Shown: one piece after another, positions 18,735 through 26,686 of the stretch | Layout: every line of letters starts with the position of its first letter | How positions within the stretch are numbered: the stretch's first letter is position 1 | IMG/VR virus record: IMGVR_UViG_3300000117_000049 | Location: 1-46,317 of that record | DNA from: a virus | Strand: one strand, 5' to 3' | DNA length: 46,317 nucleotides | Made by a program: the position numbers and the translations under genes | The notes under the pieces: generated by a model | Database searches by the model: none | Told to the model about the DNA's origin: nothing | The model's input: the letters and a program-made list of their open reading frames with translations, nothing else

Positions 18735-20630
18735 TTAACTCGTTACGCCAACTACAGAAGTCGCTTCATTATTGTCTTGAATGCCAGTAGAAGTATTTGT
18801 TCCTAATGTAATCAGAGTATTTCTAAGTGGTTTAAACGAACTATCATCAGCAGGAGTCGCAGTAATAGTCAAATAACTATTACCAGAAACAATAGAGTCT
18901 GGTAAGAACCCAACCAAATTTACTTTACCTGTTGATGGTTCATAACTACCAACGTTAGAGATAACTACATTACCTTCTCTGTCAATAGCCTGTAGAATTG
19001 TAGAATGTAATGGAGCATTTCTAATACTACAAGAAATTCCGTTGAATATAAATCTATCACTAGTAATACTTGCAGTATTCATCAATGGAGATTGAATAGC
19101 GTTCAAGAAATTGATTACATAGTCAGTTCTGACAAAGTTACCTGTATCCGGATTTGTCAATGGTGTAAATCTACCAGACATTTTAATATCAATATCCGAC
19201 CCCAAAACAGAAGGATCAGCAGCATCGATATTTGATGCTAGTTTAGACTTTCTGATAGTATCGTTGAACTTACCACTGTTAGAAGCAAAGTAAGTAGATA
19301 CAACTCCATTAAGTTTATTTTGTAATGCTTCTTTAGTGAGATTAGTTAATGATGCGTTATATTTAAAAGTTGTCGTAACATCCATATACATGAAAGTTGG
19401 ATCAACAAATTCTGCTTCTACACCAATAACAGATAGTGGATCAGTTAGGTTGTTTTTGATTAACGTCTGTAAAGCAACTTTCTGGACTGCGCTAACATCA
19501 CTTTCATATACAATAGAAATGATAGTCTTACCATACTTGGCAGGAACATTATCTTCTCCACCCCATGCATTGATAGATTTAATGCCCGGAACACCATTAG
19601 CAATAACACCTCTATAGTCGCCAGCCGATACAAGTCTGTTCTGTGCCAAATAGGAAAGTGGTGCGTTAATGCGAATAGATTCTGGAGATTCTTTATCGGA
19701 ACCAAAAGCAGATTTTGTGTTTTTTCTGATTACAGTGTTTAGTGTTCTATTACCAAATCCAGATACAGCAAGTGTGGACGATGGAGTAAAGACAGATGCT
19801 CCATTTGCGTCTAGGCCATTGGTTTTCAAATAGGTAATGCGAATAACTTCACCGTTCACAGGGTTTTTACCTGTAACACCTTCAACACCAAAGTTAAACT
19901 CCCAATAACCATTATAGGTCTCTAGAGGAAGATAAAGAGCAGTGTCTGCTGTAACACTTGTAGTAGCATTTCCACCAGAAGTAGCGTTAGCACTGAAGTA
20001 TGAAGTAAAGTTATCAGAGTTGATATTATCATAAACCTGAACACCAACTGTAGACAAATCTAGGTTTTCATCAGGAACAACATATACTTGTCTATCACCT
20101 GTAATTTCAGCAATAAATGTTTTTACGATCAATTCACCTTCATATACTCTAATGTAAGGATCACCCAAAGCATCTACAAAAGTATAAAGATTTGGTTGCA
20201 ATGGGTTTGGATATGCTGTATACTCAACCAAAGTTCTAAATGTGTAAGTAATACCATCAACAGCTGTAGTGAACTGTGTCCCTATGGGCATTGTAATAGA
20301 AGTAGGTTTATTTGAGGCAGACCCTAAGTCTACCGTAACAGTTAGTTGTGCTTGTGCAGCAGTCTTTGATCTTGGAATATAACCAAATGCAAGGGAATGA
20401 TTTACCAAAGATGTTCTGAGTTGTGCAGTAGGAAGAAATGCTTCATTCAATGCAAAGTTTGCAATTAGACCATTTAGATGCGTGTTATACGCCAATACAT
20501 CAAGGATGTTAGACAGACCAGAACCTTCAAAGTCATAGTCAGCAAACTCTGACTTAGATGCAAAGTAGGTCTTTAGAGATGTTTTGATATCATCAAAGTT
20601 AAGGTCTGATGAATTGATTGTGGTCGCCAT
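18735..20630 (-). CDS. 6: Baseplate wedge protein gp6
   Basis: The protein has 631 aa, near T4 gp6 (660). The N-terminus (DIKTSLKTYFASKSEFADYD, then LSNILDVLAYNTHLNGLIAN, FALNEAFLPTAQLRTSLVNH) is the gp6/baseplate_J family signature, followed by LAFGYIPRSKTAAQAQL. The middle has the expected RLVSAGDYRGVIANGVPGIK segment. gp6 dimers form the ring that holds the wedges around the hub in the T4 baseplate. It lies 2 bases after gp25, the order found in T4-like baseplate operons of marine phages. Confidence 0.9.
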   Translation of the reverse strand: MATTINSSDLNFDDIKTSLKTYFASKSEFADYDFEGSGLSNILDVLAYNTHLNGLIANFALNEAFLPTAQLRTSLVNHSLAFGYIPRSKTAAQAQLTVTVDLGSASNKPTSITMPIGTQFTTAVDGITYTFRTLVEYTAYPNPLQPNLYTFVDALGDPYIRVYEGELIVKTFIAEITGDRQVYVVPDENLDLSTVGVQVYDNINSDNFTSYFSANATSGGNATTSVTADTALYLPLETYNGYWEFNFGVEGVTGKNPVNGEVIRITYLKTNGLDANGASVFTPSSTLAVSGFGNRTLNTVIRKNTKSAFGSDKESPESIRINAPLSYLAQNRLVSAGDYRGVIANGVPGIKSINAWGGEDNVPAKYGKTIISIVYESDVSAVQKVALQTLIKNNLTDPLSVIGVEAEFVDPTFMYMDVTTTFKYNASLTNLTKEALQNKLNGVVSTYFASNSGKFNDTIRKSKLASNIDAADPSVLGSDIDIKMSGRFTPLTNPDTGNFVRTDYVINFLNAIQSPLMNTASITSDRFIFNGISCSIRNAPLHSTILQAIDREGNVVISNVGSYEPSTGKVNLVGFLPDSIVSGNSYLTITATPADDSSFKPLRNTLITLGTNTSTGIQDNNEATSVVGVTS

Positions 20631-20632
20631 TC

Positions 20633-21082
20633 TTATCTAATCCTTGATATTGAAGTATCTAATACTACAACTTCTTCTGTATTTACAATTTTAAATTCAA
20701 CCCTAACACCAAGATAATTTCTGTCAGGGTTATCTCTAACATCAACAGAAACTATCTGCGCTCTTGGTTCGTATAGTGCTAGTGCATCAGTAACAGCATC
20801 TTCGATCAGAAACGCATTTTCTTCATCAGTAAAGTTTTCAAATAATCTAGAACGAAGGTCTGCACCAAAGTTAGGTTGAAAAGGCTTCTCACCAAAGTTA
20901 GTCTGTAAGATAGTCTTTACAGATTGTTTAACAGCAGCTGCATCAGTCTTCTTGAAAATGTCACCAGTAGTTCTAGCAGCGAAGGTTAAATCCAAATCAC
21001 TGTACTTACGATTTCTAGTCGTTACAATAGATGGTGTCTGTAAGTTACCATCTTCTATCGAAAGTGCTTTTGTTACTGCCAT
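20633..21082 (-). CDS. 25: Baseplate wedge protein gp25
   Basis: The protein has 149 aa; T4 gp25 has 132. The core DLDLTFAARTTGDIFKKTD, then LQTNFGEKPFQPNFGADLRS, LFEN and ALYEPRAQIVSVDV contains the conserved EPR motif and G-x-x-x-F-x-P-x-F-G pattern of the gp25/GPW family. gp25 sits at the inner baseplate and is thought to help trigger sheath contraction. A late promoter lies 32 bases upstream, so gp25, gp6 and the following gene form a late unit. Confidence 0.92.
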   Translation of the reverse strand: MAVTKALSIEDGNLQTPSIVTTRNRKYSDLDLTFAARTTGDIFKKTDAAAVKQSVKTILQTNFGEKPFQPNFGADLRSRLFENFTDEENAFLIEDAVTDALALYEPRAQIVSVDVRDNPDRNYLGVRVEFKIVNTEEVVVLDTSISRIR

Positions 21083-21112
21083 CTCATACCATTTTTCTTA
21101 TTATTCTATGTT

Positions 21113-21976
21113 TTATTTATACTGAAAATAACCAAGTCCACCATTGATTGCTGTCCTAAAGTTAATATCAGTTCGAACTATTCTTTGAAATTTTCCTTCA
21201 TAATAATCATTAACTGTAGGCATTACAACAATAATCTCAGCATGATACACTTTTTCATCTTGAACAGTTGCTGTACTTGAAGGTTCTAGTGTATCATAGT
21301 GTAGAATCAACCCTTGAAAAAGATTATTGTCTTTCCAATAGTTAGCAAGTTCAAATGTAGCATAGGGGTCATTTTGACCTTTGTTGTTCAATACTTCATA
21401 AACAACAGCTCTACCTTGTGTCTGTAAGTCTCTAATATCACCAGATACTAAAGTCTCATCACTTTGTTTCTTGACCAGACCTTCAGTTACAATCAAACTA
21501 TTTTGCCCAAATGACTTATTATTTCTAAATCCCTCAATCAATGGAACATGACAATAGAATTGTTTGGCAATAGTTTTACGTTCACTAATATTCAAGTGAT
21601 TGACAGTTGCTCTAGTTCCGGGAGAGGATACAAACAAAGACAACGGAATTCCACCACCAAGTTTAGTTCCACCATTAATCTTATCAAGTTTCATTGGGTC
21701 ATAAATTGGGCTAGGCACAATGTGAGATAGTCCAATGTTTTCTTTATATCGTCTAACCGCAGAAGAATTGATTAGTGAGTTCTTAGAATACTTTACTTTT
21801 GATCTACCACCAAAATATGTTCTTAGTTTTTTTGCTATAGGAACAAAATAATCTCCACCAATAAGATTCTTGGCAAGAGCAGTTCCAATCAGAGTGCCAT
21901 CTTCTCTATTGTTAGGGTCTCTGAGAAACGATCTAATTTGTCTGGTTGTAACTGTATTTACATTTAGTTTTATCAT
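21113..21976 (-). CDS. Unknown baseplate-operon protein
   Basis: The protein has 287 aa (start MIKLNVNTVTTRQIRSFLRD). I do not recognise the family. It is mixed alpha/beta without membrane segments. The N-terminal 60 residues are basic (AKKLRTYFGGRSKVKYSKNS), the middle contains IPLSLFVSSPGTRATVNHLN and the C-terminus ends FRTAINGGLGYFQYK. It starts 2 bases after the spike gene stop and ends on the gp25 late promoter, so it belongs to the hub/wedge transcript. Baseplate component or assembly factor is inference. Confidence 0.7.
   Translation of the reverse strand: MIKLNVNTVTTRQIRSFLRDPNNREDGTLIGTALAKNLIGGDYFVPIAKKLRTYFGGRSKVKYSKNSLINSSAVRRYKENIGLSHIVPSPIYDPMKLDKINGGTKLGGGIPLSLFVSSPGTRATVNHLNISERKTIAKQFYCHVPLIEGFRNNKSFGQNSLIVTEGLVKKQSDETLVSGDIRDLQTQGRAVVYEVLNNKGQNDPYATFELANYWKDNNLFQGLILHYDTLEPSSTATVQDEKVYHAEIIVVMPTVNDYYEGKFQRIVRTDINFRTAINGGLGYFQYK
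21114..21121 (-). promoter_or_regulatory. T4-type late promoter (TATAAATA)
   Basis: A perfect TATAAATA on the minus strand, 32 bases upstream of gp25. It covers the stop codon of the 287-aa gene. Confidence 0.8.
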
Positions 21977-21978
21977 AA

Positions 21979-23043
21979 TTATTCCTCTACCTTACCGTCA
22001 CTAAACGTATCTGGTGTGTTTTTAGCAGTAGGAGTTTTAGAAGGTCCAGATGTTTTTGGTCCACCTGAAATACTATTCTTAATTAAGGTCTCATCAATAA
22101 GGGGGATACGAATACCAATATTATTAGTATTAGATTGACCTTCAGTCAGGATTGCTGCTGTGGGCATAGCAGTCTCTGCAACTTCTGCGCTATCTCCTGT
22201 TAGGGTTCTAGCAAATTCTGAAATACCTCTAACATCACCATGATAGGTCTTACCATACATCACCATATTTTGTCCTCCTATAGTGCCACTAGCACCAAGA
22301 ACAGATGTGGTTATACCAATAAGTCTATTTGCCAAAGCAGAACTTGTCATGTTCTCTTTTGCTGTAAGTGTCATATGTCTACCAGAGTAAATGTCAATAT
22401 CTTTTTCAGCAGCCATTCTTAAATAGTTCTTAGCAAAGATATAGGTGTTATTCAAAGCACCAAGAGTATAGTTACCAAAGACAATCTCTGACTTATTACC
22501 TTCTGTAGTAATAATTCTATCACCTACAAAGTTCTCAACTTTATCTTGAGCAATCTCTTCAACTTGTTTGCCTTTAGTAGTAACAGTATAGTTATCACAG
22601 GTAATATTAAAGTCACCTTCTACATTTAAGTTGAGGTTCCCTTTATAGGTAACGTCCCCATTACCATTAACAATCATTACAAAATCATCACCAACTAACT
22701 GCACCATTCTTGAAGTAGAGTTTACCAATAGAGTTGTTGTATCATCAGTTTGTCCACCGGGGTACATTTCAATACCTGTGCCGTCTTTATGGACATAGGA
22801 CAGACGTTCTCCACCCTGAGTATCATCATGCTCAACTCTATGGCCAGAAGAAGTTTCTTCTACTTTGTTATAGGGATACTTGGGTTGCCAGTCTGTTTTA
22901 ACTAGGTCTGTGCCAGCAACACCATCTGGCATAACAATTTTAGGTTCCCATTCTTCCCGTGCAGCTTTGTTAGTTGTTGCTTCACCAACATAGTCTGAAC
23001 GTGGAAACGCCTTATCCGGGTCTTTAAATCCTAAATCAGACAT
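21979..23043 (-). CDS. Central spike/needle protein, gp5 C-terminal-like
   Basis: The protein has 354 aa. Residues about 100-240 show the regular alternating polar/hydrophobic pattern of the T4 gp5C or VgrG triple-stranded beta-helix (MVQLVGDDFVMIVNGNGD, VTYKGNLNLNVEGDFNIT, DRIITTEGNKSEIVFGNY, DIDIYSGRHMTLTAKEN). The N-terminal region is hydrophilic. There is no OB-fold and no lysozyme domain, which in T4 are fused to this needle in one protein. It starts 1 base after the amidase stop. Role: membrane-puncturing needle under the hub. The C-terminal 60 residues are disordered and rich in Pro, Thr and Ser. Confidence 0.75.
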   Translation of the reverse strand: MSDLGFKDPDKAFPRSDYVGEATTNKAAREEWEPKIVMPDGVAGTDLVKTDWQPKYPYNKVEETSSGHRVEHDDTQGGERLSYVHKDGTGIEMYPGGQTDDTTTLLVNSTSRMVQLVGDDFVMIVNGNGDVTYKGNLNLNVEGDFNITCDNYTVTTKGKQVEEIAQDKVENFVGDRIITTEGNKSEIVFGNYTLGALNNTYIFAKNYLRMAAEKDIDIYSGRHMTLTAKENMTSSALANRLIGITTSVLGASGTIGGQNMVMYGKTYHGDVRGISEFARTLTGDSAEVAETAMPTAAILTEGQSNTNNIGIRIPLIDETLIKNSISGGPKTSGPSKTPTAKNTPDTFSDGKVEE

Positions 23044-23727
23044 TTACTTAAACCCTCTTGCTCTGCTTGCATCAATAAGTTCCCTAACAGTTAAAGAACC
23101 TTGAGTTATAGCATCTGCATTTCTCAAAGTGTTTCTTTTACCAAAAGAGTTCTCTACATATTTAACAACATCAAATCCGGGATCAGTTGCATTTTCATTA
23201 ATATCAGAATGTCCAAATGCTTGCCCACCCGGTAACATTACATAGAAACATTTCATGAACTTATGGAATGTATTCCACTGTACAGTAGAACAAGAGTTGA
23301 TATCTTGAATGCCGTCATTCAATCCACCTACAAAAGCAACACTAATACTATAGGGAAGATGATTAGATGATGATGTATGTTCAGGTGTAGAGTTAATGAG
23401 TTTATTAATCTGAATACGACCATCTCTCAGAATTAAGAAATGGAAGTGAATATCATCTTGGTTATATTGTGAAGAATACCATGTCAGAAGTTCATCTCGT
23501 GTAAAGTTCTGTCTATAGTCGCTAGACGTATGATATACAATAACTTCAGTAATCTGTCTTCTTGCAGAACGCAAGTATGCATCCAGTTCTTCAGCTGTTT
23601 CAATAATGTCTCCAACTTCAACCTTATCAACATCAAAGACTGGATAAACATCATTACCTAAAAAGTCTGATTGTAGAACTTTTACATTTGCATTGAAAGC
23701 ATCAGAAAAGTTTATTGTGTCTGCCAT
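23044..23727 (-). CDS. N-acetylmuramoyl-L-alanine amidase (tail-associated, amidase_2 type)
   Basis: The protein has 227 aa. The zinc amidase core reads EVIVYHTSSD (His66), DIHFHFLILRDGRIQ (93-106), then HTSSSNHLPYSISVAFVGG and FGHSDINENATDPGFDV (His173, Asp182), matching the AmpD/T7-lysozyme fold with two His and one Asp as zinc ligands. It should cleave the bond between the glycan and the peptide of peptidoglycan. It lies between the gp5 OB-fold gene and the spike gene, so it probably replaces the lysozyme domain of T4 gp5 as the tail-borne wall-cutting enzyme. There is no signal peptide, which argues against a secreted endolysin. Confidence 0.85.
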   Translation of the reverse strand: MADTINFSDAFNANVKVLQSDFLGNDVYPVFDVDKVEVGDIIETAEELDAYLRSARRQITEVIVYHTSSDYRQNFTRDELLTWYSSQYNQDDIHFHFLILRDGRIQINKLINSTPEHTSSSNHLPYSISVAFVGGLNDGIQDINSCSTVQWNTFHKFMKCFYVMLPGGQAFGHSDINENATDPGFDVVKYVENSFGKRNTLRNADAITQGSLTVRELIDASRARGFK

Positions 23728-23734
23728 TATATCC

Positions 23735-24427
23735 TCAACCTTTTGTTCTTACTGGAGCGCCACTAGCGGTTCTGACAACTTTACCTGTCTTTGTTCGCAC
23801 CACATTTGTCAAATCACCAAAAGTATCAGGTCTAGAAGCTACTGTAGGAATAAACATATCTTTCTCAAACTGTTCTTCAGATATCTTATTCAAATCATTT
23901 CCTAGAGCTTTACAGGAACCTGTTCCTGCTTCTCCACCAGCAGTGGTATTACTATATTTAATCTTTGCGCCTTTAACATATAATATTGTCGTCCCACCAA
24001 GCATCAAAGAAAGTTCGGAAGCATATGAACCCGTAGAACCACCTACTCTTGTTTCATCTTCTTCTGTGATCTTACTATTCTTAGATACAGAACTAGCATC
24101 CTCGTAAGTGCCTACTTCTGCTCTGGCAGCACCGGGTGGAATTGCTCTCAACGGTTGGTTAGAACCACCATCAAATGAATTAAGAGGTTGATTTTTATGC
24201 TCTACCTTTTCATTACCAATAACCTTTGCACCTGTTCCCGGAGGACCATAGTTGGGTTCAGACTGCACATCAAACTCATTATCATATTCAAACTGTTCGT
24301 CTGAGTTTATTTGATTGTCCAGTAGTTCTTTTATTGAATTTAGTCTATCATCTGTTATTGCATTATCTATTGCTTGTATACTACCAGTCTGCTTAGGTGC
24401 AACCTCTTGATTATATGTAGTAGACAT
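23735..24427 (-). CDS. Unknown hub-region protein
   Basis: The protein has 230 aa (start MSTTYNQEVAPKQTGSIQAI). I do not recognise it. Most of it is hydrophilic and probably flexible. A short hydrophobic patch (SYASELSLMLGGTTILYVKG) precedes a glycine-rich NTTAGGEAGTGSCKALGND segment, and the C-terminus has the near-repeat VVRTKTGKVVRTASGAPVRT. It shares its start with the stop of the 126-aa gene (TAATG) and ends 7 bases before the amidase. Position between the OB-fold and needle genes suggests a spike linker or hub component. Confidence 0.7.
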   Translation of the reverse strand: MSTTYNQEVAPKQTGSIQAIDNAITDDRLNSIKELLDNQINSDEQFEYDNEFDVQSEPNYGPPGTGAKVIGNEKVEHKNQPLNSFDGGSNQPLRAIPPGAARAEVGTYEDASSVSKNSKITEEDETRVGGSTGSYASELSLMLGGTTILYVKGAKIKYSNTTAGGEAGTGSCKALGNDLNKISEEQFEKDMFIPTVASRPDTFGDLTNVVRTKTGKVVRTASGAPVRTKG

Positions 24428-24807
24428 TACACACTATTCCTATCTAAAAGATCATATGCAGTATCTATAGTGTTTTGCAATCCAGAGGTATCTTTCAAAA
24501 TATATTCATGAATGATTTGTGCAGCTTGTTCTACTGTTTCAGTCCCTTTCAATTCACTACCTCTCATAGAAGTTTCTTCCCTCAATAAGATAAACAAAAA
24601 TTTAGTTTGAGATTCAACGTCATTTATATCCAAGTTATTGTTAAAACAAAACTTTGTATACCTCAAAAGATTATTACCTCGAAACTTGAATATTCCGAAC
24701 GCAAAGTCATCTTCTGTTCTTGCCCCCTGAATCTTTACTGGATCAGGTTTGATATCACTATACGCTGTTTTTGCGTTTTTACCCAAATTAGGATTTACTT
24801 TTGCCAT
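24427..24807 (-). CDS. Unknown hub-region protein
   Basis: The protein has 126 aa (start MAKVNPNLGKNAKTAYSDIK). The N-terminal 35 residues are basic and flexible, the remainder is helical (LRYTKFCFNNNLDINDVESQ, then FLFILLREETSMRGSELKG, VEQAAQIIHEYILKD). The helical part might be a degenerate lysozyme- or chaperone-like domain but I cannot place it. It overlaps the downstream gene by one base (TAATG), indicating translational coupling, and follows the gp5 OB-fold gene by 9 bases. Confidence 0.7.
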   Translation of the reverse strand: MAKVNPNLGKNAKTAYSDIKPDPVKIQGARTEDDFAFGIFKFRGNNLLRYTKFCFNNNLDINDVESQTKFLFILLREETSMRGSELKGTETVEQAAQIIHEYILKDTSGLQNTIDTAYDLLDRNSV

Positions 24808-24816
24808 GATAACTCC

Positions 24817-25350
24817 TTATGGCGTATAACTTGCCGCAGCAAGCGCAGCTGCTGAGATTAGAGAGAGCCCTTCTTTGGTAGCAGCTTCAAATACAATTTG
24901 CCCCTGTGACGTATTAGCATAGACTGTTCCACCGACATTATATGCTATAGATTTTCCAATAACAGACTCAATAGAAGATGGTCTAATCTTTGCTTCAGGA
25001 CTAATATCTTCACCGGGTTCTTGTTCAATCTTGCCCATCGTTCCGATAACCAGAGGGTTCTGTGAATGTTTACCATCCAAGAAGATACCAAAGACCCATG
25101 ATCCTTGTTCAATGCCTGTAGGACTTCTACCTACACCAGATACTCCTCCATAGGTCGCAGGGACCATTACTGTTGCCCATGGCAACAACTCAGTTGGAAC
25201 TTCATCTCTATAAGCGTTGTGCGCACCATATACCCTGACCCTAACTCTACCAAGTTTTTCAGGATCATTTTTATTATCTTCAACAATACCCAAAAACCAT
25301 CGGGTATCATCACCATAAAACTCTTTCTGTATGACCTTGTATAGTTCCAT
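24817..25350 (-). CDS. 5: gp5 N-terminal OB-fold hub protein (no lysozyme, no needle)
   Basis: The protein has 177 aa; T4 gp5 has 575. Residues 18-42 (WFLGIVEDNKNDPEKLG, RVRVRVYG) match the T4 gp5 OB-fold WFVGVVEDRMDPLKLGRVRVRVVG. TELLPWATVMVPATYGGVSG (53-72), GIEQGSWVFGIFLDG (79-93) and LVIGTMG (100-106) continue the match. After the OB-fold there are only about 70 residues with a hydrophobic C-terminal end (LSLISAAALAAASYTP). In T4 the OB-fold joins gp27 to the spike; here the lysozyme and needle are encoded by separate downstream genes. Confidence 0.88.
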   Translation of the reverse strand: MELYKVIQKEFYGDDTRWFLGIVEDNKNDPEKLGRVRVRVYGAHNAYRDEVPTELLPWATVMVPATYGGVSGVGRSPTGIEQGSWVFGIFLDGKHSQNPLVIGTMGKIEQEPGEDISPEAKIRPSSIESVIGKSIAYNVGGTVYANTSQGQIVFEAATKEGLSLISAAALAAASYTP

Positions 25351-25354
25351 ATCT

Positions 25355-26686
25355 TTAGTTCTGATTCAGTTGTTCAGCACCCAAGCTTGGATCAGTGCTG
25401 GTTTTGGTTGCGGTAACAGTTGCAGTCAGTCTGTTATTAAAGATAGTATACATGACTTTTTGAACAAGGTAAGTGCCTGATCTTTTCTTATCTCTTACAC
25501 TTTCTATATTAGACTTCTCTTCTGGTGGAATATCTTTTTGAATATAAACATCCATTTGCTGGCCAAGTTTATCAAAACCGAATGAAATACCCGGAACAGT
25601 AACGTTAATAGGTTGCTGATCCATAAATGCATAGATTGCTCTAGACTTTGATTTGTTAAGATGTTTATCAACACTATCCTCTTCCAAGAAAGAGAATTTA
25701 TCGTCAAAGAGTTTGCGTGTCACTACCTGTGATGTATATGTATTTTGTCCTTCATGATAAGGTCTACCAGTGGTAAATGCTGGATCATAGTTGTATGTGG
25801 TAGAACCATTAGGTTTAGGCAATGTTTCTAATGGATCAGTGAGTTGATATTTGATTTCTTCTCCACCATATTCATAGGTATCAATGAAATTATAGTATCC
25901 ACTAAACACATTCCTTGCCATTGCCAACAGAGTGTCTTCATTATTATTGATAGTATAGTTGGTAATCTTTTTACTAAGAATGTCCCAGTCTTCTTCTGAA
26001 CCGGGAGATATATTCGATGTAGTGCCAAAGATATAAGGGTCATCGGCATTAAAGGCACCTTGCCCTAGAAGGTTAGAGATATCTTTGAGTTGTAGATTGT
26101 TATCATCCATAGTAGAATAAAAGTAGAATGGAATACCATTAGCATTAGTGCAACGAGCAGCCATCCAGTTTGCTGCTTCTAGGGGTGATGTAGTAAAAGG
26201 AAATACTACTCGCATATCAGACTGTGCTGGACTGCCTTCAGGTGTTACAGAGACGCCCAATTGCTCAGAACAAATTTGGTTACAAATAGCATCTGGTTTA
26301 CCTTCATACACTTTGCTGAACCGAGTGTTGTTACTTAACAATACATGCTCTTCAATAAGTTTTACAGAAAAACCAGATTTATCATCACCAACCTTTTGGC
26401 TGAAGTCAATACCAACACAGATGAATTCTTTGTTCATAATAGGGTTTGCTTCAGAGTCTAGCACAACAATAGTAACTCTTTCCTGCCCCTGAAAGTGAAC
26501 AGCATTAGATGCATTAGCAGAGTCAATAATAATAAGACGACCTGTAATATAAGGAAGTCCAATATTCTCATACATATTTACTTCTATAGTGATAGCAGAA
26601 ATATCTTTAGTGCCATATCTACTAGAACTTACAAAGACTCTAGTTTGTGCAACATATAGAGGATGATGACGACCTGTAGTACTCAT
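25355..26686 (-). CDS. 27: Baseplate hub protein, gp27-like
   Basis: The protein has 443 aa; T4 gp27 has 391. The N-terminal half carries strand patterns of hub proteins of the gp27/gpD fold (ISAITIEVNMYENIGLPYIT, GRLIIIDSANASNAVHFQGQ, ERVTIVVLD), and the mid-region VFPFTTSPLEAANWMAARCT is typical of tail hub domains. It lies directly before the gp5 OB-fold gene, where T4 gp27 would bind gp5 as a trimer, and after gp53. Its ATG overlaps the gp53 stop (TAATG). Name by position and pattern; exact orthology not proven. Confidence 0.65.
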   Translation of the reverse strand: MSTTGRHHPLYVAQTRVFVSSSRYGTKDISAITIEVNMYENIGLPYITGRLIIIDSANASNAVHFQGQERVTIVVLDSEANPIMNKEFICVGIDFSQKVGDDKSGFSVKLIEEHVLLSNNTRFSKVYEGKPDAICNQICSEQLGVSVTPEGSPAQSDMRVVFPFTTSPLEAANWMAARCTNANGIPFYFYSTMDDNNLQLKDISNLLGQGAFNADDPYIFGTTSNISPGSEEDWDILSKKITNYTINNNEDTLLAMARNVFSGYYNFIDTYEYGGEEIKYQLTDPLETLPKPNGSTTYNYDPAFTTGRPYHEGQNTYTSQVVTRKLFDDKFSFLEEDSVDKHLNKSKSRAIYAFMDQQPINVTVPGISFGFDKLGQQMDVYIQKDIPPEEKSNIESVRDKKRSGTYLVQKVMYTIFNNRLTATVTATKTSTDPSLGAEQLNQN

